Assembly (NCBI GenBank): GCA_008638015.1
Contig: VTPD01000005.1
Coordinates: forward strand, 1-57,813
Source: Pelagibacteraceae bacterium
GTDB lineage: Bacteria; Pseudomonadota; Alphaproteobacteria; Pelagibacterales; Pelagibacteraceae
Length of the DNA: 57,813 nucleotides
Reading direction: 5' to 3'
In this document: positions 1 to 9,558 of the stretch, piece by piece
Layout: each line of letters starts with the position of its first letter
How positions within the stretch are numbered: the first letter of the stretch is position 1
Program-made: the position numbers and the translations under genes
The notes under the pieces: generated by a model
Database searches by the model: none
Seen by the model: the letters and a program-made list of their open reading frames with translations, nothing else
What the model was told of the DNA's origin: nothing

Positions 1-21
1 TGGTAAGACAAAAATAATTAT

Positions 22-582
22 TTAGTCGATTGCGTGATCGATTCCTTTTTTCACGTAAGAATATCCAGTTATTAATGTCAAAATTGCTGATATCCAAAGT
101 AGTACAATTCCAATTTCAGATCCAAAATTAAAAAGCAATTTGTCACCAGATGGTCCTGTGAGCAAAACAGAAATCGCAACCATTTGAAAAAAAGTTTTTA
201 TTTTTGCCATATTGGAAACTGGCATTCTTAATTTAAATTTAGCTAAATATTCTCTTAGTCCTGATACAAGAATTTCTCTACAAACAATAATAATGGCAGC
301 TATAACTTCTTGGCCTTGAATTTGTTTTTCAGCAACTAAAAGAATTAAAGCAGTTACGACGATTATTTTATCTGCAATAGGATCAAGTAATTCCCCAAGT
401 TTTGACTGTTGTTTCAGAAGTCTAGCAAAAAAACCATCTAAAAAATCAGTAAAACTTGCTAACACAAAAATAGAAAAAGCTAACCAGTCGCCAAGACTAC
501 CAGGTAGATAAAAGGCAAAAACAAGAAATGGAACTAAAATTAGTCTTCCAATTGTTAAGATATTTGGGATTTTGAATATCAT
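22..582 (-). CDS. pgsA: CDP-diacylglycerol--glycerol-3-phosphate 3-phosphatidyltransferase
   Basis: Makes phosphatidylglycerol-phosphate from CDP-diacylglycerol and glycerol-3-phosphate in the inner membrane, the committed step to phosphatidylglycerol. The 186-aa length is normal for PgsA. The protein opens with the typical 'IPNILTIGRLILVP' and carries the CDP-alcohol phosphatidyltransferase signature (D...DG..AR...G..LD) around residues 45-70, visible as 'DFLDGFFARLLKQQSKLGEL'. Several hydrophobic helices follow. The ATG overlaps the uvrC stop as ATGA, so it is the last gene of the uvrB-SDR-folB-uvrC-pgsA operon and is probably translationally coupled. The remaining 21 bases to the window edge show nothing recognisable. 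Confidence 0.95.
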   Translation of the reverse strand: MIFKIPNILTIGRLILVPFLVFAFYLPGSLGDWLAFSIFVLASFTDFLDGFFARLLKQQSKLGELLDPIADKIIVVTALILLVAEKQIQGQEVIAAIIIVCREILVSGLREYLAKFKLRMPVSNMAKIKTFFQMVAISVLLTGPSGDKLLFNFGSEIGIVLLWISAILTLITGYSYVKKGIDHAID

Positions 583-2426
583 AAATAATTTTTATTAAGA
601 TGAAAATAATTATATATTTTTTTTGCAACAAATTCATTAATACCTTCAACTTTTTTTAGATCCTGTAAACTTGCACCTTCTATAGATTTGGCTGAACCAA
701 AATGGTTTAACAGCGATTTTTTTCTAGTTTTTCCAATTCCTGGAATTTCATCTAATAATGACTTTTGAAATGATTTTTTTCGCTTTTTTCGATGAGTAAA
801 AATTGCAAATCTATGGGCCTCATCCCTTAAACGCTGCAAAAAAAATAACAAAGGACTGTTTTTTTCTAATGTAATTTGTTTATTGTTATGAAAGAAAGTT
901 TCATTTCCCTGGTTTCTCTTTGGTCCTTTTGCAATTGCAATTATTGGAAGTTGGTGAAAACCTAATTCATCAAGTTTTTTACGAACGGTTGAGTATTGTC
1001 CCTTTCCACCGTCAATAAGTAATAAGTCAGGAGAATTATTATCACTTTCTTTTATTAATCTAGAAAATCTTCTATGAATAACTTCCTCCATCATCCCATA
1101 ATCATCACCAGGATTAATAGACTTACTTTTTATATCAAATTTTCTATATCTATTTTTAATAAAACCATCCTCTCCAAAACTAATAAAACTTCCAATGGCA
1201 TTAACTCCTTGCGTATGGCTATTGTCATACACCTCAATAAGACTAGGAGTAAATTTGAGTTGAAATTTCTCCGCAAGAATTTTGAGAGATTGAGAATTAT
1301 TAATGGTTTCAGATAATTTTCTTTTTAAAGATTCTTTTGCATTTTTTTCTGCCATATCAATAATGGTATTTTTCTTACTAAGTTTAGGTATTTTAAAATT
1401 GATTTTTTTTTTATAATTATTTTCTAAAGCTCTTTTTAAAATATTTAAATTATTAGGGCTTTTATTAAGAATAATTTCAATTGGTGGTAATTTATTTTCA
1501 TAAAATTGAGCCAAAAAAGCTCCAAGAACATCAGCCTCTTTATCTGATGGATCATGCTGAGGAAAAAAAGCTTGGCTACCCCAATTTTGTTTTGATCTGT
1601 AAAAAAATACTACTATACATGTCACATTTTCTTCTCGATAACTTGCAATTACATCAGCGTTTGCATAATTATTTTTATTAATTTCCTGAGATGATTGAAT
1701 ATAAGTTAGCGATTTTATTCTATCTCTAAAAATCGCAGCCTTTTCAAAATCCTGATTTTTACTTGCGATTTGCATTTTATTGGAAAAGTCTTTTTGGATT
1801 TCTCTTGATTTTCCATTTAAAAAATCAATGCACGACTGAACCGTAAGCAGGTATTCTTTATGATTTATTTCATTAGTGCAGGGAGCGGAACAGCGTTTTA
1901 TTTGATGTAATATGCAAGGTCTTTTTCTATTTTTAAATGTATGATCATCGCATACTCGAAGTTGGAATACTTTTTGAAGCATTTTGATGGTCCAATTAGC
2001 TGAACCTATAGAAGCAAAGGGTCCAAAGTAAACATCGCTGTCATTATGTTTGCCTCTAAATTTTGAGAGTTGAGGCCACGGATCACTTAAAGAAATTTGA
2101 ATATAAGGAAAAGATTTATCATCTTTTAAAAGAACATTAAATCTTGGTTTAAATTTTTTTATTAAATTTGCCTCAAGCAATAATGCCTCAGATTCATTTG
2201 ACGTAGTGATAAATTCAATTTCTTTAAAAGATGAAATTAATCTTTGAGTTCTAATTGGTAAATTAGAGGAAGATGCGTAATTGAGTAATCTTTTGGGTAA
2301 ATTTTTTGCTTTACCTATGTAAATTATTTTATTTTTTTGATCTAAAAATTTGTAAATACCTGGGCAACTAGGAATATTTTTAACTTTTGATTTTATAATT
2401 AATTTTCCAGTATCTAATGAATTCAT
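579..2426 (-). CDS. uvrC: UvrABC excinuclease subunit C
   Basis: UvrC makes both incisions in nucleotide excision repair after UvrB loads on damage. The 615 aa show the expected order. A GIY-YIG nuclease domain is near the N-terminus ('PGIYKFLDQKNKIIYIGKAK'). Then come a Cys-rich stretch ('RPCILHQIKRCSAPC'), a UVR motif near residue 220 that pairs with UvrB, the RNase H-like C-terminal nuclease ('EVYDNSHTQG', 'LLIDGGKGQ') and a terminal helix-hairpin-helix ('LDEIPGIGKTRKKSLLNHFG'). The start overlaps the folB stop as TAATG. It shares one operon with uvrB, so the two partners are co-expressed; uvrA is not in this window. Confidence 0.97.
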   Translation of the reverse strand: MNSLDTGKLIIKSKVKNIPSCPGIYKFLDQKNKIIYIGKAKNLPKRLLNYASSSNLPIRTQRLISSFKEIEFITTSNESEALLLEANLIKKFKPRFNVLLKDDKSFPYIQISLSDPWPQLSKFRGKHNDSDVYFGPFASIGSANWTIKMLQKVFQLRVCDDHTFKNRKRPCILHQIKRCSAPCTNEINHKEYLLTVQSCIDFLNGKSREIQKDFSNKMQIASKNQDFEKAAIFRDRIKSLTYIQSSQEINKNNYANADVIASYREENVTCIVVFFYRSKQNWGSQAFFPQHDPSDKEADVLGAFLAQFYENKLPPIEIILNKSPNNLNILKRALENNYKKKINFKIPKLSKKNTIIDMAEKNAKESLKRKLSETINNSQSLKILAEKFQLKFTPSLIEVYDNSHTQGVNAIGSFISFGEDGFIKNRYRKFDIKSKSINPGDDYGMMEEVIHRRFSRLIKESDNNSPDLLLIDGGKGQYSTVRKKLDELGFHQLPIIAIAKGPKRNQGNETFFHNNKQITLEKNSPLLFFLQRLRDEAHRFAIFTHRKKRKKSFQKSLLDEIPGIGKTRKKSLLNHFGSAKSIEGASLQDLKKVEGINEFVAKKIYNYFHLNKNYL

Positions 2427-2830
2427 TAACCTTTTCTTTTATTAATTTCTATTCCAGCAGAAACTGCATTCTTTAAAATATCCAATTTTTCAATTTTTAA
2501 TTCAATTGCAGTAATTTTCGAGTTTTGAAATATTTCCTCAATAATTTGGTCTGCTAAAGTTTCAAGAAAATTAATTTTTTTATCTAAAATGTTATTAATT
2601 ATATTTATGATCTCATCATAATCTAAAATTGTTTGTAGATCTTGGTCGTTAAATTGAAGATTTTTTGCTAATTCTAATTTAATATTAAATTTAAGTCTTT
2701 GTGGTTTAGTTTTCTCATTCGGATAAAAACCAAAAATTTTTTTAAGAATTAAATCTTTAATAACAATTTTTTTTACAGTGTCATTGCTAATTTTTTTTTC
2801 AAAAACAGTAATTACATTGTTTGTTTTCAT
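2426..2830 (-). CDS. folB: dihydroneopterin aldolase (FolB family)
   Basis: A 134-aa FolB-family protein, which in folate synthesis cleaves 7,8-dihydroneopterin to 6-hydroxymethyl-dihydropterin and glycolaldehyde. FolB features are 'VIKDLILKKIFGFYPNEK' near the N-terminus, an 'LDYDEIINII' segment, an 'FLETLADQIIEEIF' helix and a C-terminal beta strand with 'IELKIEKLDILKNA'. It carries about 20 extra N-terminal residues compared with short FolBs. It lies 2 nt after a pteridine-reductase-like SDR and overlaps the uvrC start, so a small pterin pair is embedded in an excision-repair operon. The family call is firm; substrate specificity (dihydroneopterin versus a triphosphate or epimer) is inferred. 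Confidence 0.88.
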   Translation of the reverse strand: MKTNNVITVFEKKISNDTVKKIVIKDLILKKIFGFYPNEKTKPQRLKFNIKLELAKNLQFNDQDLQTILDYDEIINIINNILDKKINFLETLADQIIEEIFQNSKITAIELKIEKLDILKNAVSAGIEINKRKG

Positions 2831-2832
2831 AA

Positions 2833-3585
2833 TTATTCTTTAATATTTATTAAGTCAGGCGTTTTCCAACCTAAATTTTGTCCACTATCAACTGGTATCG
2901 TTAATCCAGTAATAGATTGATTGTTGATAATAAATTCAATTGTTTTGCATATGTCATCTGTGCTTACTTTTTGCTGTAAAATTGTATTTTTATATTGTTT
3001 CTTGAAGTGATTTTCAGACTGTCTTTTATTCTTTAAAACAGGCCCTGGTGCTATCGCATTAACTCTAATTTTTGGAGCAAGCTTCATAGCAAGCATTTTT
3101 GTTAATCCATTCAGAGCAATTTTGCTCAAAGTGTAAGATAAAAAATAAGGAGTAATTTTTAGCACTCTTTGATCAACAATATTGATAATATTTGATTTTG
3201 TTATGTTTTTTTGCTTTGCAAATTCTCCACTTAATAAAGCTGGAGCTTTTAAATTAACATCAAAATGAAGATTCCATTTTTTGATATTAATATTTTCTAC
3301 TTCATCGTTTTCAAAAACCGATGCTGAGTTGATCAAGCAATTGATCTTACCAAGTTGTTTTTTTATTTTTGAAAAAAGTTTTGCAACATTTTTGTCATCC
3401 GATAAATCAGATTTAACAATGCAGCATTTAACACCAAATGAGAGAATTTTTTTTTGTAGTTTTAGCGCTTCTTTTTTTGATGTATTGTAGTGAATACCTA
3501 TATTCCATTTTTTTTGTGCAAAAAATAATGCTATTGCTTCACCAATTCTTAAAGCCCCCCCTGTAATCAGCATATTTTTATTCAT
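2833..3585 (-). CDS. short-chain dehydrogenase, pteridine-reductase/FolM-like
   Basis: A 250-aa classical SDR. The N-terminal cofactor motif is 'LITGGALRIGEAIA', and the 'RIG' followed by 'IGIHYNTS' is the variant seen in pteridine reductases and FolM, which favour NADPH. The catalytic Tyr/Lys lie in 'YTLSKIALNG', followed by 'IRVNAIAPGPVL'. It starts directly after the uvrB stop (TAA ATG) and is followed 2 nt later by folB. Its position beside folB makes a dihydropteridine, dihydromonapterin or alternative dihydrofolate reductase role likely, but that is inferred from motif style and neighbourhood. A generic SDR acting on another substrate cannot be excluded. Confidence 0.8.
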   Translation of the reverse strand: MNKNMLITGGALRIGEAIALFFAQKKWNIGIHYNTSKKEALKLQKKILSFGVKCCIVKSDLSDDKNVAKLFSKIKKQLGKINCLINSASVFENDEVENINIKKWNLHFDVNLKAPALLSGEFAKQKNITKSNIINIVDQRVLKITPYFLSYTLSKIALNGLTKMLAMKLAPKIRVNAIAPGPVLKNKRQSENHFKKQYKNTILQQKVSTDDICKTIEFIINNQSITGLTIPVDSGQNLGWKTPDLINIKE

Positions 3586-5730
3586 TTATCTTTTTCTTTT
3601 TACTTTGGTTCCAGGTTTACCTTGCGTAGATCTTCCAATCAAAGTTTTATTTGGACCATATTTTGGTATAGAAGAATTGATCGCAAGTCCTAATTCTGAA
3701 TTTTCTAATTTTTTAATCTCATCTCTTATTTTTGCAGCTTTTTCAAATTCTAAGTTGTCAGCAGCTACTAGCATATCTTTTTTAAGGGCTTTTAAATGTT
3801 TTTTTAAATTATGACCAATTTCTATATCCTTACTTACATTGAGATAATCTTTTTCATATATACTCTCTAGTATGTCAGTAATATCTTTTTTTATACCTTG
3901 AGCAGTAATATTGTTTGCTTTATTAAATTGAATTTGTTTTGTTCTTCTTCGATTAGTTTCTTCAATAGCTTTCTTGATACTTTGCGTTTCTTTATCTGCA
4001 TATAAAATTACTTTTCCATCAATATTTCTAGCGGCTCTTCCAATGGTTTGTATTAAAGAAGTTTCTGATCTTAAAAAACCTTCTTTGTCTGCATCTAAAA
4101 CTGCTACCAACGCGCACTCTGGTATATCTAGTCCTTCTCTTAATAGGTTAATTCCTACTAAAACATCAAACACACCCAATCTTAAGTCTCTTATAATTTC
4201 AATTCTTTCTATGGTATCGATTTCTGAATGCATATACCTCACTTTAATTCCATTCTCGTCGAGGTATTCTGTTAAATCTTCTGCCATTTTTTTTGTTAAA
4301 GTAGTTGCGAGAACTCTTTGATTATTTTTACTTACTCTAAGGCATTCATCTAATAAATCATCAACCTGTGTTTTTGCAGGACGTATAAAAATTTCTGGAT
4401 CAATCAATCCTGTTGGTCGAATGATTTGTTCAGCAAAAACTCCCTTGGCTTGATCCAGCTCCCAATTACTTGGGGTTGCGGAAACAAATATTGTTTGGGG
4501 TCTCATCATGTCCCATTCTTCAAATTTTAGCGGCCTATTATCCATACATGACGGTAAACGAAATCCATAGTCAGATAGGGTTTTTTTTCTTGTGTGATCA
4601 CCTTTGTACATCCCATTTAATTGTGGGATGGTAACATGACTTTCGTCAATAAATATTAATGAATTGTCTGGCAAATATTCAAATAAGGTTGGAGGTGGTT
4701 CTCCCTGTTTTCTTCCTGATAAAAATCTAGAATAATTTTCAATTCCAGAACATGTTCCGGTTGCATCAATCATTTCTAAATCAAATCTGGTTCGTTCCTC
4801 AAGTCTTTGAGCTTCTAAAAGTTTATTTTCTTTTTTAAATTTTTCTAGAGTAGTGGCCAGCTCTGATTTAATTTCTTTAATTGCCTGCTGTACAGTTGGC
4901 CTTGGAGTAATGTAATGACTATTTGCGTAAATTTTTATAATTTCTAATTCATCCGTTTTGTCTCCAGTTAGTGGATCAAATTCTTTGATGGACTTAAGCT
5001 TGTCGTCTTCTAACGTAATTCTCCACGCTCTATCTTCTAAGTGTGAGGGAAAAATTTCAATATTTTCTCCTCTAACTCTAAATGTTCCTCTATAAAAGTT
5101 TTGGTCATTTCTTTTATATTGTAACTCTACAAGTCCTTTAATAATTTTTTCTCTCTCATATGAGTTTCCTTTTTCAAAAGTAAAAGTCATTTTTGAATAC
5201 GATTCAGCAGAACCAAGTCCGTAAATACATGATACGCTTGAGACAATAATTACATCATCTTTTTCTAATAAAGATCTTGTTGCTGAGTGTCGCATTCGAT
5301 CAATTTGTTCATTGATCGCAGACTCTTTTTCTATGTAAGTATCTGATCTAGGTACGTAAGCCTCTGGAGTATAGTAATCATAGTAAGAAACAAAATATTC
5401 AACAGAATTATTTTGAAAAAAACTCTTCATTTCTCCATACAGTTGTGCTGCTAAAGTTTTATTCGGAGCAAGTATTAGTGCTGGACGGTTAAGTTCTTCG
5501 ATTAGTTTAGCCATGGTAAAGGTTTTACCAGATCCAGTTACGCCCAATAAAACCTGGTTTTTTTGACCAGTTATTAAACCATCTTTAAGTTGCTTTATTG
5601 CAGTTGGCTGATCACCTGCGGGTATGAATGCACTTGTAAGTTCAAATTTTTTTCCACCTTCAAGTTTATGAAAAAAATTATCTTTTTTGTTATTTCCTTC
5701 TAGGGTATGTACTGATTGCAAATTAGACAT
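3586..5730 (-). CDS. uvrB: UvrABC excinuclease subunit B
   Basis: UvrB is the DEAD/SF2-like damage-verifying helicase of nucleotide excision repair. Visible in 714 aa are Walker A '[12 protein letters not shown]', the beta-hairpin region '[20 protein letters not shown]', '[13 protein letters not shown]', helicase motif VI 'QTIGRAARN' and a C-terminal UVR domain ('[20 protein letters not shown]') that binds UvrC. The first 30 residues before '[17 protein letters not shown]' are an extension. No other ATG, GTG or TTG lies in frame in that stretch, so the ATG at 5730 is the only plausible start. That start is only 8 nt from the divergent aminotransferase start. First gene of the five-gene minus-strand operon. 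Confidence 0.98.
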   Translation of the reverse strand: MSNLQSVHTLEGNNKKDNFFHKLEGGKKFELTSAFIPAGDQPTAIKQLKDGLITGQKNQVLLGVTGSGKTFTMAKLIEELNRPALILAPNKTLAAQLYGEMKSFFQNNSVEYFVSYYDYYTPEAYVPRSDTYIEKESAINEQIDRMRHSATRSLLEKDDVIIVSSVSCIYGLGSAESYSKMTFTFEKGNSYEREKIIKGLVELQYKRNDQNFYRGTFRVRGENIEIFPSHLEDRAWRITLEDDKLKSIKEFDPLTGDKTDELEIIKIYANSHYITPRPTVQQAIKEIKSELATTLEKFKKENKLLEAQRLEERTRFDLEMIDATGTCSGIENYSRFLSGRKQGEPPPTLFEYLPDNSLIFIDESHVTIPQLNGMYKGDHTRKKTLSDYGFRLPSCMDNRPLKFEEWDMMRPQTIFVSATPSNWELDQAKGVFAEQIIRPTGLIDPEIFIRPAKTQVDDLLDECLRVSKNNQRVLATTLTKKMAEDLTEYLDENGIKVRYMHSEIDTIERIEIIRDLRLGVFDVLVGINLLREGLDIPECALVAVLDADKEGFLRSETSLIQTIGRAARNIDGKVILYADKETQSIKKAIEETNRRRTKQIQFNKANNITAQGIKKDITDILESIYEKDYLNVSKDIEIGHNLKKHLKALKKDMLVAADNLEFEKAAKIRDEIKKLENSELGLAINSSIPKYGPNKTLIGRSTQGKPGTKVKRKR

Positions 5731-5738
5731 ATAAATTT

Positions 5739-6938
5739 ATGAGCATACTATCAGCATCTTTATCAAGAATAAAACCATCTCCTACGATTGCGGTAACACA
5801 AAAAGCAAGAGAGTTAAAAGCCCAAGGAAAAGATGTAATTTCATTAGGTTCTGGAGAACCAGATTTTGACACACCCGATAATGTGAAAGAAGCAGCAATT
5901 AAAGCTATTCAAGAAGGTCAAACTAAATATACAGCAGTGGACGGTACCGCAGAATTAAAGGATGCAATTGTAAAAAAATTTAAGAGAGAAAACAACCTAA
6001 CATACACTTCTAGTCAAATAACAGTTGGGGCGGGAGGCAAGCAAGTAATATATAATGCTATATTAGCAACAATAAATCCTGGTGAGGAAGTAATAATACC
6101 AGCACCTTATTGGGTTTCTTATCCAGATATAGTTTTATTGGCAGGTGGAGTTCCAAGAGTTATTGAGTGCGATGAAGCGACAGATTTTAAAATTACACCT
6201 TCTCAAATTGAGGAAAATATTAATGATAAAACAAAATGGATTATATTAAATTCTCCTTCTAATCCTACAGGTGCATCATATACAAGTGGCGAGTTAGAAA
6301 AAATTGCAGACATATTAAGAAAATATCCAAAAGTATTGATTATGAGTGACGATATTTATGAACATGTGACTTATGATAATTTTGTTTTTTCGACTATTGC
6401 TCAATATCCAGAAATGCTTTCAAGGACTTTAACAGTTAATGGAGTTAGTAAAGCTTACGCAATGACTGGATGGAGAATAGGTTATGCTGCTGGCCCAGAA
6501 GATTTAATTAAAGGAATTGCAAAAATTCAATCTCAATCTACTACTAATCCTTCGTCGATCAGTCAAGCTGCTGCAGTAGAAGCTTTAAATGGAAATCAAG
6601 ATTTTATCAAAACAAGAGCAAGTGCATTTAAAGATAGAAGAGATTTTGTTGTAAAAAGTTTAAATGCAATTGATGGTTTAACATGCTTTAATCCAAATGG
6701 AGCTTTCTACGTTTTTCCAAGTTGCAAAGGATGTTTAAATAAAAAAGATCCCCAAGGAAAATTAATTAGTACTGATACAGATTTTGTAACCTCATTATTA
6801 GAAAATACTGGAATTGCAGTGGTCCAAGGTTCTGCTTTTGGCCTAGATGGTTACTTTAGAATTTCTTACGCTACTTCCATGGATAACTTAAAAAAAGCCA
6901 TGAACAAAATCAAAGAATTTTGTAGTCAGCTTAGTTAA
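5739..6938 (+). CDS. aatA: aspartate aminotransferase (class I PLP)
   Basis: A 399-aa class I/II aminotransferase that interconverts aspartate/2-oxoglutarate with oxaloacetate/glutamate; some relatives also act on prephenate or aromatic acids. The N-terminus 'LSRIKPSPTIAVTQKARELK' is typical of the Ib aspartate aminotransferases of alphaproteobacteria and fixes the start. 'GSGEPDFDTPD', 'NSPSNPTGA' and the PLP lysine in 'SKAYAMTGWRIGYAAG' are present, as is the carboxylate-binding Arg region near 'GYFRISYATS'. It is transcribed divergently from uvrB with only 8 nt between start codons and no visible Shine-Dalgarno. Its 3' end overlaps trxB tail-to-tail by 4 nt. Confidence 0.95.
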   Translation: MSILSASLSRIKPSPTIAVTQKARELKAQGKDVISLGSGEPDFDTPDNVKEAAIKAIQEGQTKYTAVDGTAELKDAIVKKFKRENNLTYTSSQITVGAGGKQVIYNAILATINPGEEVIIPAPYWVSYPDIVLLAGGVPRVIECDEATDFKITPSQIEENINDKTKWIILNSPSNPTGASYTSGELEKIADILRKYPKVLIMSDDIYEHVTYDNFVFSTIAQYPEMLSRTLTVNGVSKAYAMTGWRIGYAAGPEDLIKGIAKIQSQSTTNPSSISQAAAVEALNGNQDFIKTRASAFKDRRDFVVKSLNAIDGLTCFNPNGAFYVFPSCKGCLNKKDPQGKLISTDTDFVTSLLENTGIAVVQGSAFGLDGYFRISYATSMDNLKKAMNKIKEFCSQLS

Positions 6939-7882
6939 TGATTGCCTGATAAGAATTTTTCTGCTTCTAGTGCAGCCATACATCCCATGCCAGCCGCAGT
7001 GACAGCTTGTCTGTATATTTTGTCTTTAACATCACCTGCTGCAAAAACACCCTTGATATTTGTCTCGGTAGAATCTGGTTTGGTAATAACGTAACCTTCT
7101 GCATCCATTTCAATTTGTTCTTTAAATATTTTTGTTGCTGGGTCATGACCTATAGCCACAAACACTCCATGTGTTTTTAAATTACTTATGCTTTTATCTT
7201 TTGTATTTTCAATCACAATACCAGTTACCCCTTTGGGATTCTCAGTTCCGGTTACTTCTTTTACAACACTGTTCCAGACAATCTTAATCTTAGGATGAGA
7301 TAAGATTTTTTGTTGAAGAAGCTTCTCAGCTCTTAAGGAATCTCTACGGTGAATAAGTGTAACTAGGGAGGCGAATTTTGTTAAAAATAAAGCTTCTTCC
7401 ACTGCAGCGTTTCCACCACCGACCACTACAACTTCCTTATCTTTGTAAAAAAAACCATCACAAGTAGCACACGCAGACACACCAAAACCTCTAAATTTAG
7501 TTTCGCTATCTAAATTTAACCATCTAGCTTGAGCTCCAGTAGAAATAATAACAGAATCTGCCGTATATATTGTGTCACTTTCTCCAATTAGCTCAAATGG
7601 TTTATTAGAAAAATTAACTTGCTTAATGACATCATTATGAAAAATTGTTCCTACGGCTTCAGCTTGTTTTCTCATTTCTTCCATTAACCATGGTCCTTGA
7701 ATAACACTTGAGAAACCAGGAAAATTTTCTACATCCGTAGTTGTTGTTAGTTGTCCTCCAGGCTCCATTCCTGAAACTAGAATAGGATTTAGCATTGCTC
7801 TTGCAGCATATATTGCAGCAGTGTATCCAGCAGGACCAGATCCAACTATTAAAACTTTAGCATGCTCTTTTTTTTGACTCAT
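6935..7882 (-). CDS. trxB: thioredoxin-disulfide reductase
   Basis: NADPH-dependent flavoprotein that keeps cytoplasmic thioredoxin reduced. The 315-aa length is standard. It shows the FAD-binding 'VLIVGSGPAGYTAAIYAARA', the redox-active CxxC in 'SACATCDGFFY', the NADPH-binding 'VVVGGGNAAVEEALFL' and the C-terminal FAD motif 'GVFAAGDVKDKIYRQAVTAA'. It converges with the aminotransferase (4-nt overlap) and is divergent from the ELM1-like gene, with 48 nt between start codons. Confidence 0.98.
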   Translation of the reverse strand: MSQKKEHAKVLIVGSGPAGYTAAIYAARAMLNPILVSGMEPGGQLTTTTDVENFPGFSSVIQGPWLMEEMRKQAEAVGTIFHNDVIKQVNFSNKPFELIGESDTIYTADSVIISTGAQARWLNLDSETKFRGFGVSACATCDGFFYKDKEVVVVGGGNAAVEEALFLTKFASLVTLIHRRDSLRAEKLLQQKILSHPKIKIVWNSVVKEVTGTENPKGVTGIVIENTKDKSISNLKTHGVFVAIGHDPATKIFKEQIEMDAEGYVITKPDSTETNIKGVFAAGDVKDKIYRQAVTAAGMGCMAALEAEKFLSGNH

Positions 7883-7930
7883 TTATTAAGTTTATTATCA
7901 GTAAAATTAATTTAGGTATATATAGCAATA

Positions 7931-8893
7931 ATGCAAAATTTAAATGCATGGTTATTAACAGAGGGTGCCCATGGAATGGTTAGTCAAGTAGAGGGCTTGG
8001 CAAAAGCATTAAATGCAAATTTTGTACACCAAAAAATTATTTATAATTCTTTTTTAAGTTTTTTACCTCCAAAATTTTCACCAAAAAACAGGATTGTTTT
8101 TAATTTTGATGAAATAATAAAAAATGTAAATCCAAGTCAGATACCCAATATATTTATTTCGTGTGGCAGGAAAAGCGTGATTCCTTCTATTGTTCTAAAA
8201 CAACACTTTATCAAAAATTATGATTCTAAATTTTATAATATTCATATTCAGGATCCCAAAATTAATTTTAATTATTTTGATTTTATTATTGCTCCAGAAC
8301 ATGATGGATTAACAGGGGGTAATGTCTTTAGCTCTAAAGGAGCTATTCATTATATTTCGAATGAAGAAATAGAAGACGCAAGACAAACTAAAAAAAATAA
8401 AAATGTACTTGCAGTTATTTTAGGTGGGCCTAATAAATACTATAATTTTTCTTTAAAGGAGTTAAAAAATATTTTTACTTACATCGATCAACATTTTTTA
8501 TCTAACTTTTCTCAGACATTGATTGTTTCTTCCAGGCGAACTCCAGAAGCTATTAATAGTTATTTAATTGATAGATATAAAAATGATAATAAGGTTCATT
8601 TAGATAATTCTTTAAATAGAGACAATTATATCAAAGCCTTAGCCCATGCTGATAGAATTATTGTGACATCTGATTCTATATCGATGATTTCTGAAGCTGC
8701 AACTACTGGTTCCCCAATTCATATTGCACAATTAAACCCTGTCAAAAATGATTATCGGTTTATAAAATTTTTAAATTTATTTAGAGATTTAAACATAGTT
8801 AAGTTGTTAGATGAAAAACAAGAAAACTGGACATATGATAAGCTTTATGAGACTAAGAGAATTGCAGATTTAATCAAAAATAAAATTTTATAA
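7931..8893 (+). CDS. ELM1-family protein (DUF1022, mitochondrial-fission ELM1-like)
   Basis: A 320-aa protein of the bacterial/plant ELM1 family, which has a glycosyltransferase-like fold. The family opening 'WLLTEGAHGMVSQVEGLAKA' is clear. Other hallmarks are an 'IHIQDPKINFNYFDFIIAPEHDG' region, 'AVILGGPNKYYNF', an 'IVSSRRTP' strand and a C-terminal 'ADRIIVTSDSISMISEAATTG' loop of the kind that binds a nucleotide-sugar. In plants ELM1 recruits dynamin to mitochondria; the bacterial role is not established. It sits 1 nt before a 2OG-Fe(II) oxygenase, so the two probably act on the same envelope or sugar substrate. The family call is confident; the function is not known. Confidence 0.85.
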   Translation: MQNLNAWLLTEGAHGMVSQVEGLAKALNANFVHQKIIYNSFLSFLPPKFSPKNRIVFNFDEIIKNVNPSQIPNIFISCGRKSVIPSIVLKQHFIKNYDSKFYNIHIQDPKINFNYFDFIIAPEHDGLTGGNVFSSKGAIHYISNEEIEDARQTKKNKNVLAVILGGPNKYYNFSLKELKNIFTYIDQHFLSNFSQTLIVSSRRTPEAINSYLIDRYKNDNKVHLDNSLNRDNYIKALAHADRIIVTSDSISMISEAATTGSPIHIAQLNPVKNDYRFIKFLNLFRDLNIVKLLDEKQENWTYDKLYETKRIADLIKNKIL

Positions 8894-8894
8894 T

Positions 8895-9557
8895 ATGAAT
8901 TTTTTACACTCAATTAAGAACAACTCTAATTCTTTAACAGACCCTTTTTTGCATTGGGAATTTAAAAATCCCCTCACGGAATCAATGATCGATGAAATTT
9001 ATAATACGCAAATTGACGATCCTAGAAGATACTCTATTGATTATGATGGTACCAGAGCCATTGATGGAGGAGATGGCAAATTTAGAGAAGGTATAGCTGA
9101 TGGTGGCAAGGCATTAAAGTTTAGATGCTTTATCGAAAAGCATAATGCCAATCAATTTCCAGAACTTTTTAAATTAGTGCAGGAATTGCAATCAAAGGAA
9201 ACTCATTCCTATATAGGCAATCTGATTGGTAAAGATCTTTCCAATTCTTATGTTCGTGTAGAAGTTATTTGTGATCGTGAAGGTTTCTGGCTTAAGCCAC
9301 ATTGCGATATTAAAGAAAAATTATTATCGTGCTTACTCTTTGTAAATCGTTTTGGAGAGTCAGAAAATTTAGGAACTGATTTTTACAACTCTAAGATGGA
9401 GCTTGTAAAAACTGTACCTTATAAAAATAATTATGGTTATTTTTTTAGTAGCGATGAAAATAGTTGGCATGGAATGGAAAAAAAAGAAATTAAAAAAGAC
9501 AGAAGATGTATTCAAGTCAATTACGTTACTTTTAAAACTGATTGGCCAGTAGCCTAG
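8895..9557 (+). CDS. 2-oxoglutarate/Fe(II)-dependent oxygenase-like protein
   Basis: A 220-aa protein with a recognisable 2OG-Fe(II) facial triad: H136-x-D138 in 'LKPHCDIKEKLLSCL', distal H192 in 'NSWHGME', and an Arg pair (R203/R204) before 'CIQVNY' that could hold 2-oxoglutarate. The 'LLFVNRFG' strand after HxD and the 'YGYFFSSDENSWHG' strand match the double-stranded beta-helix layout of prolyl-hydroxylase-like enzymes. It follows the ELM1-like gene by 1 nt on the same strand and ends 1 nt before the convergent carB. The substrate is unknown; hydroxylation of a surface glycan, lipid or peptide is only a guess from the pairing. Confidence 0.72.
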   Translation: MNFLHSIKNNSNSLTDPFLHWEFKNPLTESMIDEIYNTQIDDPRRYSIDYDGTRAIDGGDGKFREGIADGGKALKFRCFIEKHNANQFPELFKLVQELQSKETHSYIGNLIGKDLSNSYVRVEVICDREGFWLKPHCDIKEKLLSCLLFVNRFGESENLGTDFYNSKMELVKTVPYKNNYGYFFSSDENSWHGMEKKEIKKDRRCIQVNYVTFKTDWPVA

Positions 9558-9558
9558 A

